Shown here one piece after another: positions 17,977 through 28,599 of a stretch of 64,000 nucleotides of DNA; within the stretch, counting starts at the first letter, position 1; the number at the start of each line of letters is the position of its first letter. The position numbers and the translations under genes were made by a program. Source of the stretch: Janthinobacterium silvisoli (lineage in GTDB: Bacteria; Pseudomonadota; Gammaproteobacteria; Burkholderiales; Burkholderiaceae_D); assembly GCF_014200725.1 (NCBI RefSeq), contig NZ_JACHCL010000007.1, positions 1 through 64,000 on the forward strand, in the 5' to 3' direction. Below the pieces are notes generated by a model that made no database searches, had not been told where the DNA came from, and saw only the letters and a program-made list of their open reading frames with translations.

Positions 17977-18702
17977 ATGATAGAACTGAACAATGTAAGC
18001 AAATGGTATGGCCAGTTCCAGGTGCTGACCGACTGCAGCACCAACGTTGCCAAGGGCGATGTGATGGTCATTTGCGGCCCGTCCGGTTCCGGTAAATCGA
18101 CCTTGATCAAGACCGTCAATGGACTGGAACCGATACAGCAGGGGCAGATCGTCGTCGATAACACCACCGTCAATGATCCGAAGACGAATCTGTCGAAACT
18201 GCGCGCGCGCATCGGCATGGTGTTCCAGAACTTTGAACTGTTTCCCCATTTGTCCATCCGTGACAACCTGACCATCGGCCAGATCAAAGTGCTGGGGCGC
18301 AGCAGCGATGAAGCCAACGCCAAGGGCTTGCAATACCTGGACCGCGTGGGTTTGCTATCGCAGCAGGACAAGTTTCCAGGCCAGCTGTCGGGCGGCCAGC
18401 AGCAGCGGGTGGCAATTGCGCGCGCGCTGGCGATGGACCCGATCGCCATGCTGTTCGATGAGCCGACCTCGGCGCTCGATCCGGAAATGATCAACGAAGT
18501 GCTCGACGTGATGGTGGGCCTGGCGCAGGATGGCATGACGATGATGGTCGTCACGCACGAAATGGGTTTTGCCCGGCGCGTGGCCAACCGCATCGTCTTC
18601 ATGGACCAGGGCAAGATCATCGAAGATTGCAGCAAGGATGACTTCTTCAATACCACGCGCTCGGACCGTGCCCGTGATTTCCTGGCGAAAATTATCCACT
18701 GA
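17977..18702 (+). CDS. gltL: Glutamate/aspartate ABC transporter ATP-binding protein
   Basis: A 241-residue ATPase of the polar amino-acid importer class. Walker A is GPSGSGKST (34-42), the signature LSGGQQQR starts at residue 137, Walker B MLFDEPTSALDPE follows, and the switch histidine is in VVTHEMGFA. It drives uptake through GltJK. It is the last gene of gltIJKL, 19 bp after gltK, and is followed by a strong terminator. Confidence 0.95.
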   Translation: MIELNNVSKWYGQFQVLTDCSTNVAKGDVMVICGPSGSGKSTLIKTVNGLEPIQQGQIVVDNTTVNDPKTNLSKLRARIGMVFQNFELFPHLSIRDNLTIGQIKVLGRSSDEANAKGLQYLDRVGLLSQQDKFPGQLSGGQQQRVAIARALAMDPIAMLFDEPTSALDPEMINEVLDVMVGLAQDGMTMMVVTHEMGFARRVANRIVFMDQGKIIEDCSKDDFFNTTRSDRARDFLAKIIH

Positions 18703-18724
18703 TTTCGCTGTCTTTCCAGCTTGA

Positions 18725-18752
18725 AAAACGGCCGGCGCACACCGGCCGTTTT
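18725..18752 (+). terminator. Terminator of gltIJKL
   Basis: A perfect 11-bp stem AAAACGGCCGG / CCGGCCGTTTT (18725-18735 with 18742-18752) has a 6-base loop. It is symmetric in A and T runs and lies 22 bp after the gltL stop. Confidence 0.85.
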
Positions 18753-18843
18753 GCCGTCTGGACCACGCTTGTGCTTGGCTTGCCGCAAGCGCAGGCCAGC
18801 TAATCGGCTTTACGCTCACTCTCTAACATTCTTTTCTTCCTTT

Positions 18844-18863
18844 TTATACTAATAAAGGTATAA
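18844..18863 (+). promoter_or_regulatory. Putative operator/promoter of the toxin-antitoxin pair
   Basis: TTATAC and GTATAA form a 6-bp inverted repeat spaced by 8 bases (18844-18849 and 18858-18863), just before the toxin ATG at 18867. TATACT (18845-18850) is a reasonable -10. The position suits autoregulation by the antitoxin, as is usual for such modules, but this is inference. Confidence 0.4.
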
Positions 18864-18866
18864 TTT

Positions 18867-19244
18867 ATGAAGATTATCCACAAACCGCTGGTCTGGGTAG
18901 GCGCCACCAAGAAAGAATTGATGGCCTTGCCATTGGAGATACGCGCGTTTTTCGGCCACGCGCTGGATCTGGCGCAACGCGGAGACAAGCACGACAGCGC
19001 CAAGGTATTGCATGGTTTTGGCTGTGCCGGGGTGCTGGAAATCGTCGAGGACGATGCAGGTGGCACTTACCGGGCCGTCTATACGGTGAAGTTCGAGGAA
19101 GCGGTGTTCGTATTGCACTGTTTTTAAAAGAAGAGCAAGAGCGGCATTGCGACGCCCAAGCAAGAGATGGCTCTGGTGCGGGCCCGCTTGCATAGCGCAC
19201 AACTGTGGATCGAGGAGTTAAGACATGAAAAAACGCATCGTTGA
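18867..19244 (+). pseudogene. RelE/HigB-type (Gp49-like) toxin interrupted by an in-frame TAA
   Basis: Codons 1-86 encode the body of a phage Gp49/HigB-like mRNA interferase (KPLVWVGATKKELMALP, then YRAVYTVKFEEAVFVLHCF). Codon 87 is TAA at 19125-19127. Beyond it the same frame continues with the family's C-terminal sequence KKSKSGIATPKQEMALVRAR and ends at TGA 19242-19244, overlapping the antitoxin start as in intact modules. Relatives have Gln after HCF, so one C-to-T change in CAA would explain the stop. The 86-residue product (18867-19127) could still be made. Loss of the conserved KKSKSGIATP tail suggests loss of toxicity. The stop is seen; inactivity is inferred. Confidence 0.8.
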
Positions 19245-19560
19245 TGGCATCGAGTTTGAACCATCCAGCGGCAACGTGTTTGCCGACCTGGGCCTGCCCG
19301 ACGCTGAAAAACTGCAAATCAAGTCCGGCCTGGTGGGGGAAATCCGCAATGCCATGCGCAAACTGGAGCTGACGCAGGAAGAAGCCGCACGGCGCATGGG
19401 CATCGTGCAGCCGAAAGTGTCGGGCATGCTGCGTGGCGATTTCTCGGGTTTGTCGGAACGCAAGCTGATGGATTGTTTGAACCGTCTCGGCTACGACATC
19501 GAGATCCGCATCAAACCTGCCAAAAATGCCATCGGACACCTGAAACTGGCCCTGGTCTAG
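19225..19560 (+). CDS. HigA/XRE-type antitoxin
   Basis: A 111-residue protein with a C-terminal helix-turn-helix (LTQEEAARRMGIVQPKVSGMLRG, about residues 50-72). The N-terminal part FEPSSGNVFADLGLPDAEKL is typical of antitoxins paired with Gp49-like toxins. GAGGAG eight bases before the ATG lies within the toxin frame, and the start overlaps the toxin frame's end by 20 bases. It would bind and neutralise the toxin and repress the shared promoter. It is intact although its partner is interrupted. Confidence 0.87.
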   Translation: MKKRIVDGIEFEPSSGNVFADLGLPDAEKLQIKSGLVGEIRNAMRKLELTQEEAARRMGIVQPKVSGMLRGDFSGLSERKLMDCLNRLGYDIEIRIKPAKNAIGHLKLALV

Positions 19561-19638
19561 GCATCGGGGTCATGGGTACGGCGGCCCGGTGACTGGTAAA
19601 ATGGCGGTATCCGCAATGACAGCCTAAGAGCAGCCGCC

Positions 19639-20691
19639 ATGTCCACACCCGAGCAAACCCCTGACAGTATCACCATCACCCGTCCAGACGACTGGCATTT
19701 GCATTTGCGCGATGGCGCCACCATGGCCAGCGTGCTGCCGCACAGCGCGCGCCAGTTCGGCCGCGCCATCGTCATGCCTAACCTGAAGCCGCCTGTCACC
19801 ACCACGGCCGACGCCATCGCCTACCGCGAGCGCATTTTGGCTGCCGTGCCGGCAGGCGTGCAGTTCGATCCGCTGATGGTGCTGTACCTGACGAACAACA
19901 CCTCGCCCGATGAAATTCGCCGCGCCCAGGACAGCGGCGTGGTGCAAGCCGTGAAACTGTATCCGGCCGGTGCCACCACCAATTCCGACCTCGGCGTGAC
20001 GGATTTGAAAAACTGCTACAAGGTGCTGGAAGTGATGCAGGAAGTGGGCATGCCTTTCCTGGTGCATGGCGAAGTGACGGACCCTGAAATCGATATTTTC
20101 GACCGCGAAGCCGTCTTCATCGAACGTGTGATGCGTCCGTTGCGCAGCGCCTTCCCGGCCCTGTCGGTAGTGTTCGAGCACATCACCACCAAGGACGCGG
20201 CGCAGTACGTGGCCGAGGCGGAAGGTCCGATCGCCGCTACCATCACGGCCCATCACCTGCTGTACAACCGCAACGAGATTTTCAAGGGCGGCATTCGCCC
20301 CCACTACTATTGCCTGCCTATCCTGAAGCGCGAAGAACACCGCCTTGCGCTGATGACGGCAGCCGTCAGCGGCGATGAGCGCTTCTTCCTGGGCACCGAT
20401 TCGGCGCCGCATGCGCAGGGCGCCAAGGAAATGGCCTGCGGCTGTGCTGGCTGCTACACGGCCTTGCACGCGATGGAACTGTATGCCGAAGCGTTTGAAC
20501 GGGCAGGCGCGCTCGATAAGCTCGAAGGTTTCGCCAGCTTCCACGGCCCGGCCTTCTACGGCCTGCCGCGCAACACGGACACCATCACCTTGAAGCGCGA
20601 AAGCTGGACCTTGCCAGCATCGCTGCCGATGGGCGACAGCCATGTCATCCCGCTCAACGCAGGCGAGCAAATCAACTGGAAGATGGTGTAA
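19639..20691 (+). CDS. pyrC: Dihydroorotase
   Basis: A 350-residue class II dihydroorotase, which cyclises N-carbamoyl-aspartate to dihydroorotate in pyrimidine synthesis. Zinc ligands are His20 and His22 in WHLHLRDG. The lysine carbamylated in the family is Lys106 in [17 protein letters not shown], the EHITT histidine and the late GTDSAPH aspartate complete the site. The CGCAGC-type region before the ATG has no strong ribosome-binding site. A DUF3025 gene follows six bases downstream. Confidence 0.95.
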   Translation: MSTPEQTPDSITITRPDDWHLHLRDGATMASVLPHSARQFGRAIVMPNLKPPVTTTADAIAYRERILAAVPAGVQFDPLMVLYLTNNTSPDEIRRAQDSGVVQAVKLYPAGATTNSDLGVTDLKNCYKVLEVMQEVGMPFLVHGEVTDPEIDIFDREAVFIERVMRPLRSAFPALSVVFEHITTKDAAQYVAEAEGPIAATITAHHLLYNRNEIFKGGIRPHYYCLPILKREEHRLALMTAAVSGDERFFLGTDSAPHAQGAKEMACGCAGCYTALHAMELYAEAFERAGALDKLEGFASFHGPAFYGLPRNTDTITLKRESWTLPASLPMGDSHVIPLNAGEQINWKMV

Positions 20692-20697
20692 GGACCG

Positions 20698-21495
20698 ATG
20701 CTGCCATCGATAGACTGGACCCGCCCCTGGTATGCCTCGGTGCTGCCGGCGCGGGGCCGGCTGGACCTGCAGCGCGACACGGTGATCACCGCGCTCAACC
20801 TGCAGGCGCGCGCGCTCGATTTGCGCAATCCCGCTGGCTTGCCGCTGGGCTTCGTGCCGCAAAGCGATTTGCCCGAAGGCGTGGCGTATGAAGAATTCAT
20901 CGGCGCCACGGGTGGCGTGCCCACGCGCGACAATCTGCACGATTTTTTCAATGCGCTCGTATGGCTGACTTTTCCCCTTATCAAACGGCAGTTGAACGCC
21001 TTGCAGGCGGCGCAGATCGCCCTGTCCGGCGTCGGTAAATCGCGTGGACCGGCGCGCGATGGTGCCACGATTTTTGATGAAAATTCTGCCTTGCTGGTGC
21101 TGCGTGACAGCGACGCTGGCCGCGCATTGGAACAGGCTTTGCGCGGGCATGACTGGCGCAGCGCTTTTATTGACCAGCGCGACAAATTTGCAGCAGGCGG
21201 CGACGCCGAAGTCTGGCTGTTCGGTCACGCGCTGATGGAAAAACTGGTGACGCCCTACAAGGCCATCACCGCGCATACGCGCGTGGTTTTTGCTGGCGAC
21301 GCCTATTTTGCACTGGACTGCGCCGCACGGCGCACCTGGCTCGATCAGCGTGTAGCGCAAGACCTCGCGCAGCAAGGTTTGAGCACGGCAGATTTTACCC
21401 CCTTGCCCGTGCTGGGCCTGCCCGGCTGGTGCGATGGGCAGGACGATGATTTTTATAACGATACGGCGGTGTTCAGGGCGAAACGCAAGTCTTGA
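20698..21495 (+). CDS. DUF3025 domain protein
   Basis: A 265-residue cytosolic protein matching the DUF3025 family of beta- and gammaproteobacteria, with the characteristic YEEFI and PTRDNLHDFFNALVWLTFP (around residues 62-92). No catalytic motif is obvious. AAGGA overlaps the pyrC stop and serves its ATG, so it is very likely translated from the pyrC message. Its role is unknown. Confidence 0.82.
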   Translation: MLPSIDWTRPWYASVLPARGRLDLQRDTVITALNLQARALDLRNPAGLPLGFVPQSDLPEGVAYEEFIGATGGVPTRDNLHDFFNALVWLTFPLIKRQLNALQAAQIALSGVGKSRGPARDGATIFDENSALLVLRDSDAGRALEQALRGHDWRSAFIDQRDKFAAGGDAEVWLFGHALMEKLVTPYKAITAHTRVVFAGDAYFALDCAARRTWLDQRVAQDLAQQGLSTADFTPLPVLGLPGWCDGQDDDFYNDTAVFRAKRKS

Positions 21496-21547
21496 TCCGT
21501 CCAATTAAAACAAGCCGCGCAGCGGCGACAGAACCGGGGAGACAGGC

Positions 21548-22537
21548 ATGGATAAAGTGATACGCTGGGGTATTCTTGGCACGGGCAAGATCGCTCGTGC
21601 GATGGCAGAAGGCTTGCGCGATGCGCCGGGTGCGCAACTGGTGGCGGTGGCTTCGCGCAGCAGTGATGGCGCCCAGGTTTTCGGCGCCGAATTCGATATC
21701 GAACATCGCCATGCGTCTTACCAGGCGCTGGCCGACGATGTCAACGTGGACGTGATCTACATCGCCACGCCGCACACCCAGCACGCAGAAAATGCCCTGA
21801 TGTGCCTAGCCGCAGGCAAGCATGTTGTGTGCGAAAAACCGTTCACCATGCATGCGCGCCAAGCGCAAGCCGTGGTGGCGCTGGCGCGCGAGAAAAAGCT
21901 GTTTTTGATGGAAGCCATGTGGAGCCGCTTCCTGCCGGCCGCGCAGGAAGCCAAACGCATCATCGCCAGCGGCGAGATCGGTCTGGTGCACCAAATACAG
22001 GCCGATATCGGCTTTGTGGCCACCTTCCCGCCCGAACACCGCATGTTCAACCCTGACCTGGGCGGCGGCGCCTTGCTCGACGTCGGCATTTATCCCTTGT
22101 CGATGGCGGCCTTCTTTCTTGGCCCCGTGTCGCAAGTGCAGGCACTCGCTGAAATGGGCGCCACCGGCGTCGATGAGCAAGTGGTGTTTTCACTGCGTCA
22201 TGCAGGCGGCGGCACTTCCTCGTGCGCCTGCAGCGTGCGTACGCTGACGCCGACGGAAATGACGATTTCCGGCTCGCTGGGCCGCGTCCGCTTGCCGAAC
22301 CGTTTTTATCGGCCGGACCATTTGATCGTCGAACCGATGGATGGTGAACGCCGGGTGATCGATACGCCGTTTACCGGCAATGGTTATACGCATGAAGCCA
22401 TCGAGGCCATGCGCTGCATCCGCGCCGGCCTGCTGGAAAGCCCCATCATGCCGCACGATGAGAGCGTGGCGCTGATGGCCAATCTCGACGCCATGCGCGG
22501 CCAGATCGGCCTGGTCTACAGCGCCGACCAGGCTTGA
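21548..22537 (+). CDS. Gfo/Idh/MocA-family oxidoreductase
   Basis: A 329-residue NAD(P)-dependent dehydrogenase. The N-terminal Rossmann motif GILGTGKIARAMAEGL (residues 8-23) is followed by the family's EKPFTMHARQA, whose lysine is catalytic. The alpha/beta C-terminal domain is complete (GGGALLDVGIYPLSMA). Substrates in this family are sugars, inositols or dihydrodiols, and none can be assigned here. The MFS gene starts 11 bp downstream and may import the substrate. Confidence 0.88.
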   Translation: MDKVIRWGILGTGKIARAMAEGLRDAPGAQLVAVASRSSDGAQVFGAEFDIEHRHASYQALADDVNVDVIYIATPHTQHAENALMCLAAGKHVVCEKPFTMHARQAQAVVALAREKKLFLMEAMWSRFLPAAQEAKRIIASGEIGLVHQIQADIGFVATFPPEHRMFNPDLGGGALLDVGIYPLSMAAFFLGPVSQVQALAEMGATGVDEQVVFSLRHAGGGTSSCACSVRTLTPTEMTISGSLGRVRLPNRFYRPDHLIVEPMDGERRVIDTPFTGNGYTHEAIEAMRCIRAGLLESPIMPHDESVALMANLDAMRGQIGLVYSADQA

Positions 22538-22548
22538 ACGGAGCGATG

Positions 22549-23763
22549 ATGACCACACTCTCTAGCCGTCCCAGCCTGAAAACAGTGTTAATCGCCAGCG
22601 GCGTCGTGCTGACACTCGCCATGGGCGTGCGCCATGGCCTGGGCTTCTGGATGCAGCCGATTTCTTTAGCCCATGGCTGGACGCGCGAAACCTATTCGCT
22701 GGCGCTTGCCATGCAAAACCTGATGTGGGGTGTATTCGGCCCGTTTGCCGGCATGGCCGCCGACCGCTACGGCACCATGCGCATCGTCATTTTCGGCGCC
22801 TTCAGCTATATGGCGGGTTTGTTGTGGATGGCGCTCGTGACCCAGCCCACCTTGTTCATCATCGGTTCGGGCGTCTTCATCGGCCTGGCCCTGGCGTGCA
22901 CGGCGTTTGGCGCCATCAGCGGCATCGTCGGCCGTAGCGCGCCGCCCGAGCAGCGCTCCTGGGCTTTCGGCATTTCCTCGGCGGCCGGCTCCTTCGGCCA
23001 GTTCCTGATGATGCCGGTCGAACAGCAGCTGATTGCTGCAGTGGGCTGGCAATCCGCGTTTTACGTGCTGGCCGCGCTGGTGGTGCTGGCGATGGTGCCG
23101 ATGGCGTTTTATTTGCGTGAGCCACCCGTCACGCATGGCGCCGGGCCGCAGCAAAGCGTCGCATCTGCATTTGGCGAAGCGGTCGGCAACCGCTCGTTCT
23201 GGCTGCTGCTGACCGGGTATTTCGTCTGTGGTTTCCAGCTGGTGTTCATCGGCGTGCACTTGCCCGCCTACCTGAAGGACCAGGGTTTGATCAATCCGAA
23301 TATCGCCGTTACCGCGCTGGCGCTGATCGGCTTGTTCAATATTATCGGTTCCTACTATGCGGGCAAGCTCGGTGGGAAAATCGCCAAGCGCCATCTGCTG
23401 TCGGCCATTTACGTGATCCGTGCTGCCATCATTGCGCTCTTCCTGCTGGCGCCCGTGTCAGCGTGGTCGGTGTACCTGTTCGCTGCCGGCATGGGGTTGT
23501 TGTGGCTGTCGACCGTGCCGCTGACGAATGGCATCATCGCCGGCATCTTCGGCGTGAAACACCTGTCGATGCTGGCTGGCTTGGTGTTCTTTTCGCACCA
23601 GGTGGGCAGCTTCCTGGGCGCCTGGCTGGGCGGGTATCTGTATGAACAGCAAGGTAGCTACCACGTGGTCTGGATGATCACCATCGGCCTGGGTCTCCTG
23701 GCCGCGCTGATCAATCTGCCCATCGATGAACGAGCCGTCAAGCGCGGCGCGGTGGCTGCATAA
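22549..23763 (+). CDS. MFS transporter (OFA/monocarboxylate-like)
   Basis: A 404-residue carrier with twelve predicted transmembrane helices. A-loop sequence AADRYGTMR follows helix 2 as in the major facilitator superfamily. The arrangement resembles NarK/OFA-type bacterial MCT relatives, and the substrate is unknown. GGAG at 22540-22543 gives best spacing to the ATG at 22549; ATG at 22546 and TTG at 22534 are alternatives. It may form an operon with the preceding oxidoreductase and the small gene that overlaps its stop codon. Confidence 0.88.
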   Translation: MTTLSSRPSLKTVLIASGVVLTLAMGVRHGLGFWMQPISLAHGWTRETYSLALAMQNLMWGVFGPFAGMAADRYGTMRIVIFGAFSYMAGLLWMALVTQPTLFIIGSGVFIGLALACTAFGAISGIVGRSAPPEQRSWAFGISSAAGSFGQFLMMPVEQQLIAAVGWQSAFYVLAALVVLAMVPMAFYLREPPVTHGAGPQQSVASAFGEAVGNRSFWLLLTGYFVCGFQLVFIGVHLPAYLKDQGLINPNIAVTALALIGLFNIIGSYYAGKLGGKIAKRHLLSAIYVIRAAIIALFLLAPVSAWSVYLFAAGMGLLWLSTVPLTNGIIAGIFGVKHLSMLAGLVFFSHQVGSFLGAWLGGYLYEQQGSYHVVWMITIGLGLLAALINLPIDERAVKRGAVAA

Positions 23764-23888
23764 TGGCAAGCAGGCGCGTCTGGTTATGGCGTGTGATTGG
23801 CGCTGTACTGCTGGCCGTGATTTTCATGGCGTATCTGCGGCCGGACTTCATGTTCGACCTGGCGAACCGGCTGTGGCTGTGCATGTAA
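23763..23888 (+). CDS. Small single-span membrane protein, 41 residues
   Basis: The ATG overlaps the MFS stop as TAATG, so translation is probably coupled. The product begins MASRRVWLWR, a positively charged segment. It has one hydrophobic helix (VIGAVLLAVIFMAYL, residues 11-25) and a short tail PDFMFDLANRLWLCM. This is a plausible inner-membrane microprotein, perhaps an accessory to the transporter. I do not recognise a named family. The frame fills the gap to recG almost exactly, which favours a real gene. Confidence 0.6.
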   Translation: MASRRVWLWRVIGAVLLAVIFMAYLRPDFMFDLANRLWLCM

Positions 23889-23898
23889 GGCGGGTCGT

Positions 23899-26013
23899 TC
23901 AGACCTTCAAAAACTCTTCCTTGTTGCCCAGCCAGCGCGCCAGATGCGTTTCCACCACGGCGGCGCTGGCGGGCGAGCTGTCGTGCAGCAGGTCGTGGGC
24001 CACGTCGCGCGCCTGGTCGACCAGCCATTGGTCTGTTTCCAGGTCGGCGAAGCGCAGCATGGCCTGGCCGGACTGGCGCGCGCCGAGAAATTCGCCGGGG
24101 CCGCGGATTTCCAGGTCGCGGCGGGCGATTTCAAAGCCGTCCGTGGTTTCTCGCATGGTCATCAAACGCTGGCGCGCCACGCCGCCCAGTGGTCCCTGGT
24201 ATAGCAGCAAACAGACGCTGGCCGCCGAACCGCGGCCCACGCGCCCGCGCAGCTGGTGCAGCTGCGACAAGCCGAAACGCTCGGCGTGTTCGATCACCAT
24301 CAGCGAGGCATTGGGTACGTCCACGCCCACCTCGATCACGGTGGTGGCCACCAGCACGTGCAAGTGGCCAGCGATGAAGGCGTCCATCACTTCCTGTTTT
24401 TCCGCCGGTTTCAGCCGGCCGTGCACCAGGCCCACCTGCAGCGCGGGCAGGGCTTCGGCCAGCATCATGTAGGTGTCGGTCGCCGTTTGCAGCTGCAGCG
24501 CTTCCGATTCTTCGATCAGCGGGCAAACCCAGTACACTTGCCTGCCTTCCAGCGCGGCCGCATACACGCGGGCGATCACTTCGTCGCGCCGGTTCTGGTC
24601 GATGGCGCGCGTGACAATCGGGCTGCGGCCGGGCGGCAGCTCGTCGATCACCGACACTTCCAGATCGGCGTAATAGGTCATGGCCAGGGTGCGCGGGATC
24701 GGCGTGGCCGACATCATCAGCTGGTGCGGCACGGCCGCGCTGTCGCCCTTGTTGCGCAGGGTCAGGCGCTGGCCCACGCCGAAGCGGTGCTGCTCGTCGA
24801 CGATCACCAGGCCCAGTTTGGCGAACTGTACGTTATCCTGGATCAGCGCATGCGTGCCGATCACCAGCTGCGCTTCGCCCGATTCGATCAGGGCCAGCGC
24901 CGCCGTCTTTTCCTTTTTCTTCAGGCTGCCCGTCAGCCAGGCTACTTTCACGCCCAAGGGTTCCATCCAGGCGGCGATCTTGCGGAAATGCTGTTCTGCC
25001 AGGATTTCGGTGGGCGCCATCAGCGCGGCCTGAAAGCCGCTGTCGATCGCTTGCGTGGCCGACAGGGCCGCCACCACCGTCTTGCCGCTGCCGACATCGC
25101 CCTGCAGCAGCCGCTGCATCGGGTAGGGCTGGCGCAGGTCGGCGCGGATTTCATCGAGCACGCGTGCCTGTGCACCCGTCAGCTTGAACGGCAAGGCTGC
25201 CTGGAACGTTTGCGACAGGGCGCCGATCACGGGTAGGGCGGCCGCCCCTTTCGAGCGGCGCGCGCGCTGGGCGCGTTTCAGCGACAGTTGCTGGGCCAGC
25301 AGTTCATCGAACTTCATGCGTACCCAGGCCGGGTGCGAGCGGTCCATCAGTGCGCTTTCATCGATAGCTTGCGGCGGATAGTGCAGCAGGCGCACGGCGG
25401 CCTGGAAGGGCGACAGCTGCATCTCGCGCAGCAACTGGTCCGGTAAAGTATCTTGCCAGTCGATGCGGCGCATGGCGTCGGCGATCTCGCGCCGCAAGAC
25501 GTGCTGCGACAAGCCTTCGCCCGACGGGTACACGGGCGTCAGGGCGGTCGGCAGCGGTGCTCCCTCGTTGACGACCTTGTAGGTCGGGTGCACCATTTCT
25601 GCGCCAAAGAAGCCATGTTTGAGTTCGGCCCTGGCCCGCACACGCGTGCCTTCGGCCAGTTGCTTGACCTGGCTGCCATAAAAATTCATGAAACGCAGCA
25701 GCAGATTGCCCGTTTCATCGGCGATGGTTACCAGCAATTGCTTGCGCGGCTTGAAATTGACTTCGCACTTGGTGACCACGCCTTCGACCTGCCACGATTC
25801 GCCGCCGTGCTGGCAGGCGTCGCGTATGGTGTAAACCTTGGTCTCGTCTTCATAGCGCATCGGCAAGTGCAGCACCAGGTCCATATCGGTGCGCAAGCCC
25901 AGTTTTGCCAGCCGGCTTTCCGTAGTGACCACCTTTTTGGCGGCTTTCGGCTTGGCGGCGGGCTTGGCTGCGGGGGGAAGGTCGGGCTTAGGATCGGACT
26001 TAGAATCGGGCAT
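23899..26013 (-). CDS. recG: ATP-dependent DNA helicase RecG
   Basis: A 704-residue monomeric helicase that reverses stalled replication forks and processes recombination intermediates. An Ala/Lys/Pro-rich N-terminal extension precedes the wedge OB-fold domain. Helicase motifs include Walker A LLQGDVGSGKTVVA, the DEQH box IVDEQHRFG, MSATPIPRTLA (motif III) and the C-terminal QLRGRVGRG (motif VI) with the RecG-specific tail. The start at 26013 (MPDSKSDPK) is chosen. A GTG at 26061 would add 16 unlike residues. It is convergent with the MFS/microprotein genes. Confidence 0.94.
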   Translation of the reverse strand: MPDSKSDPKPDLPPAAKPAAKPKAAKKVVTTESRLAKLGLRTDMDLVLHLPMRYEDETKVYTIRDACQHGGESWQVEGVVTKCEVNFKPRKQLLVTIADETGNLLLRFMNFYGSQVKQLAEGTRVRARAELKHGFFGAEMVHPTYKVVNEGAPLPTALTPVYPSGEGLSQHVLRREIADAMRRIDWQDTLPDQLLREMQLSPFQAAVRLLHYPPQAIDESALMDRSHPAWVRMKFDELLAQQLSLKRAQRARRSKGAAALPVIGALSQTFQAALPFKLTGAQARVLDEIRADLRQPYPMQRLLQGDVGSGKTVVAALSATQAIDSGFQAALMAPTEILAEQHFRKIAAWMEPLGVKVAWLTGSLKKKEKTAALALIESGEAQLVIGTHALIQDNVQFAKLGLVIVDEQHRFGVGQRLTLRNKGDSAAVPHQLMMSATPIPRTLAMTYYADLEVSVIDELPPGRSPIVTRAIDQNRRDEVIARVYAAALEGRQVYWVCPLIEESEALQLQTATDTYMMLAEALPALQVGLVHGRLKPAEKQEVMDAFIAGHLHVLVATTVIEVGVDVPNASLMVIEHAERFGLSQLHQLRGRVGRGSAASVCLLLYQGPLGGVARQRLMTMRETTDGFEIARRDLEIRGPGEFLGARQSGQAMLRFADLETDQWLVDQARDVAHDLLHDSSPASAAVVETHLARWLGNKEEFLKV

Positions 26014-26191
26014 ATGCAAGGTTTTGGCGCCGCTAGCGTAAAATAGAGGGTTGTCCGGCACATCCCTGGCGTACCGCGATCAGATGATCTTGCGGCTGAT
26101 TATTGTAATGCCTGTATAGGCACACAGTATAGTGCCAGATGGTCAGTTGCGCATTTCTAATCATTTTCACGTACTTTTTGAAGCAAAACGC

Positions 26192-27253
26192 ATGTATTCG
26201 CTCTCCGATTTCGATTTCAATTTGCCGCAAGAAAACATTGCGCAAACTCCGTTGGCCGAACGCAGTGCGTCGCGCCTCTTGCATCTGGACGGCGAGACCC
26301 TGGTGGACCGCCAGTTTGCCGACATCGTCGGCCTGCTACAGGCGGGCGACCTGCTGGTGATGAACAACACCCGCGTGCTCAAGGCGCGTTTCTTTGGCGT
26401 CAAGGAAAGCGGCGGCAAGATCGAGGCGCTGGTCGAGCGCGTGCTCGATGACCGCACTGTGCTGGCCCAGGTGCGCGCCTCGAAATCGCCGCCACCGGGC
26501 TGCCGCATCCGCCTGGCCGACGCCTTCGATGTGACGGTAGGCCAGCGCGCCGGCGAATTTTTTACCCTGCACTTCGATGCCGATGTGTTTGAACTGATCG
26601 AGGCGCATGGCCGTTTGCCGCTGCCGCCGTATATCGAGCACGATGCGGATGAATTCGATGAAACGCGTTACCAGACGGTGTTCAATAAAGTGCCGGGCGC
26701 CGTGGCTGCGCCGACGGCCGGCCTGCATTTCGACCAGGCCCTGCTCGACCAGCTGAAGGCCAAGGGCGTCAATTTCGCCTATGTGACCCTGCACGTGGGC
26801 GCCGGCACCTTCCAGCCCGTGCGCACCGAAGTGCTCAGCGAACACAAGATGCATACCGAGTGGTACACCCTGCCGCAGGAAACCGTGGACGCCGTACGTG
26901 CCGCGCAACTGGCAGACCGCGACGTGGTGGCAGTCGGTACCACCAGCCTGCGCGCGCTGGAATCGGCTTCGCAAACGGGGCAACTGGTGGCTGGCAGCGC
27001 CGATACGGCCCTGTTCATCACGCCTGGCTACGCGTTTAAAACCGTCACGCGCCTGATCACCAACTTCCATTTGCCGAAATCGACCCTGCTGATGCTGGTG
27101 TCGGCCTTTGCAGGCTACGAGCCGATCCGCAGCGCCTACGCGCATGCGATCGCACAAAACTACCGTTTCTTCAGTTATGGCGATGCGATGCTGCTGACCA
27201 CGCAATCGCGTTCTCCGCTCCCGTTTCCGCTGAATTTAAACTCTATCGCTTGA
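26192..27253 (+). CDS. queA: tRNA preQ1(34) S-adenosylmethionine ribosyltransferase-isomerase
   Basis: A 353-residue QueA of normal length, which transfers the ribosyl group of S-adenosylmethionine to preQ1 in tRNA to give epoxyqueuosine. Starting motif [18 protein letters not shown], then [23 protein letters not shown] and [11 protein letters not shown] are the family signatures. The start at 26192 is clear from homology, although the frame is open 60 bases upstream. It leads the conserved queA-tgt-yajC-secD-secF block. Confidence 0.96.
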   Translation: MYSLSDFDFNLPQENIAQTPLAERSASRLLHLDGETLVDRQFADIVGLLQAGDLLVMNNTRVLKARFFGVKESGGKIEALVERVLDDRTVLAQVRASKSPPPGCRIRLADAFDVTVGQRAGEFFTLHFDADVFELIEAHGRLPLPPYIEHDADEFDETRYQTVFNKVPGAVAAPTAGLHFDQALLDQLKAKGVNFAYVTLHVGAGTFQPVRTEVLSEHKMHTEWYTLPQETVDAVRAAQLADRDVVAVGTTSLRALESASQTGQLVAGSADTALFITPGYAFKTVTRLITNFHLPKSTLLMLVSAFAGYEPIRSAYAHAIAQNYRFFSYGDAMLLTTQSRSPLPFPLNLNSIA

Positions 27254-27267
27254 ACCCGACAAAATAA

Positions 27268-28419
<1,152 letters not shown>

Positions 28420-28460
28420 GTTAATAGCAAGGCAATGATAATTTAGTATCAAGTTGACGC

Positions 28461-28489
28461 TTGGTGAGGGCGAGAAAGCATTGCATAAT
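28461..28489 (+). promoter_or_regulatory. Candidate promoter for yajC-secD-secF
   Basis: TTGGTG (28461-28466) and CATAAT (28484-28489) are spaced by 17 bases, in the 180-bp gap between tgt and yajC. The -10 is good and the -35 poor. The gap otherwise shows no gene. Confidence 0.3.
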
Positions 28490-28599
28490 GCATTTTTAGC
28501 CCCATTTAAAGCTGCCATGCCTGCAAATAAGGGTATGGCGTAATAAGCCAATGCTAGAATACAGCGCTATTTTTCAAACTGATTAGAACTGGAGTCACC

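Noticed and set aside
19624..21504. A 626-codon antisense frame opposite pyrC and the DUF3025 gene
   Set aside because: It is explained by codon bias of the two real genes on the plus strand.
24256..25236. Plus-strand frame inside recG
   Set aside because: recG is fully supported on the minus strand by all helicase motifs.
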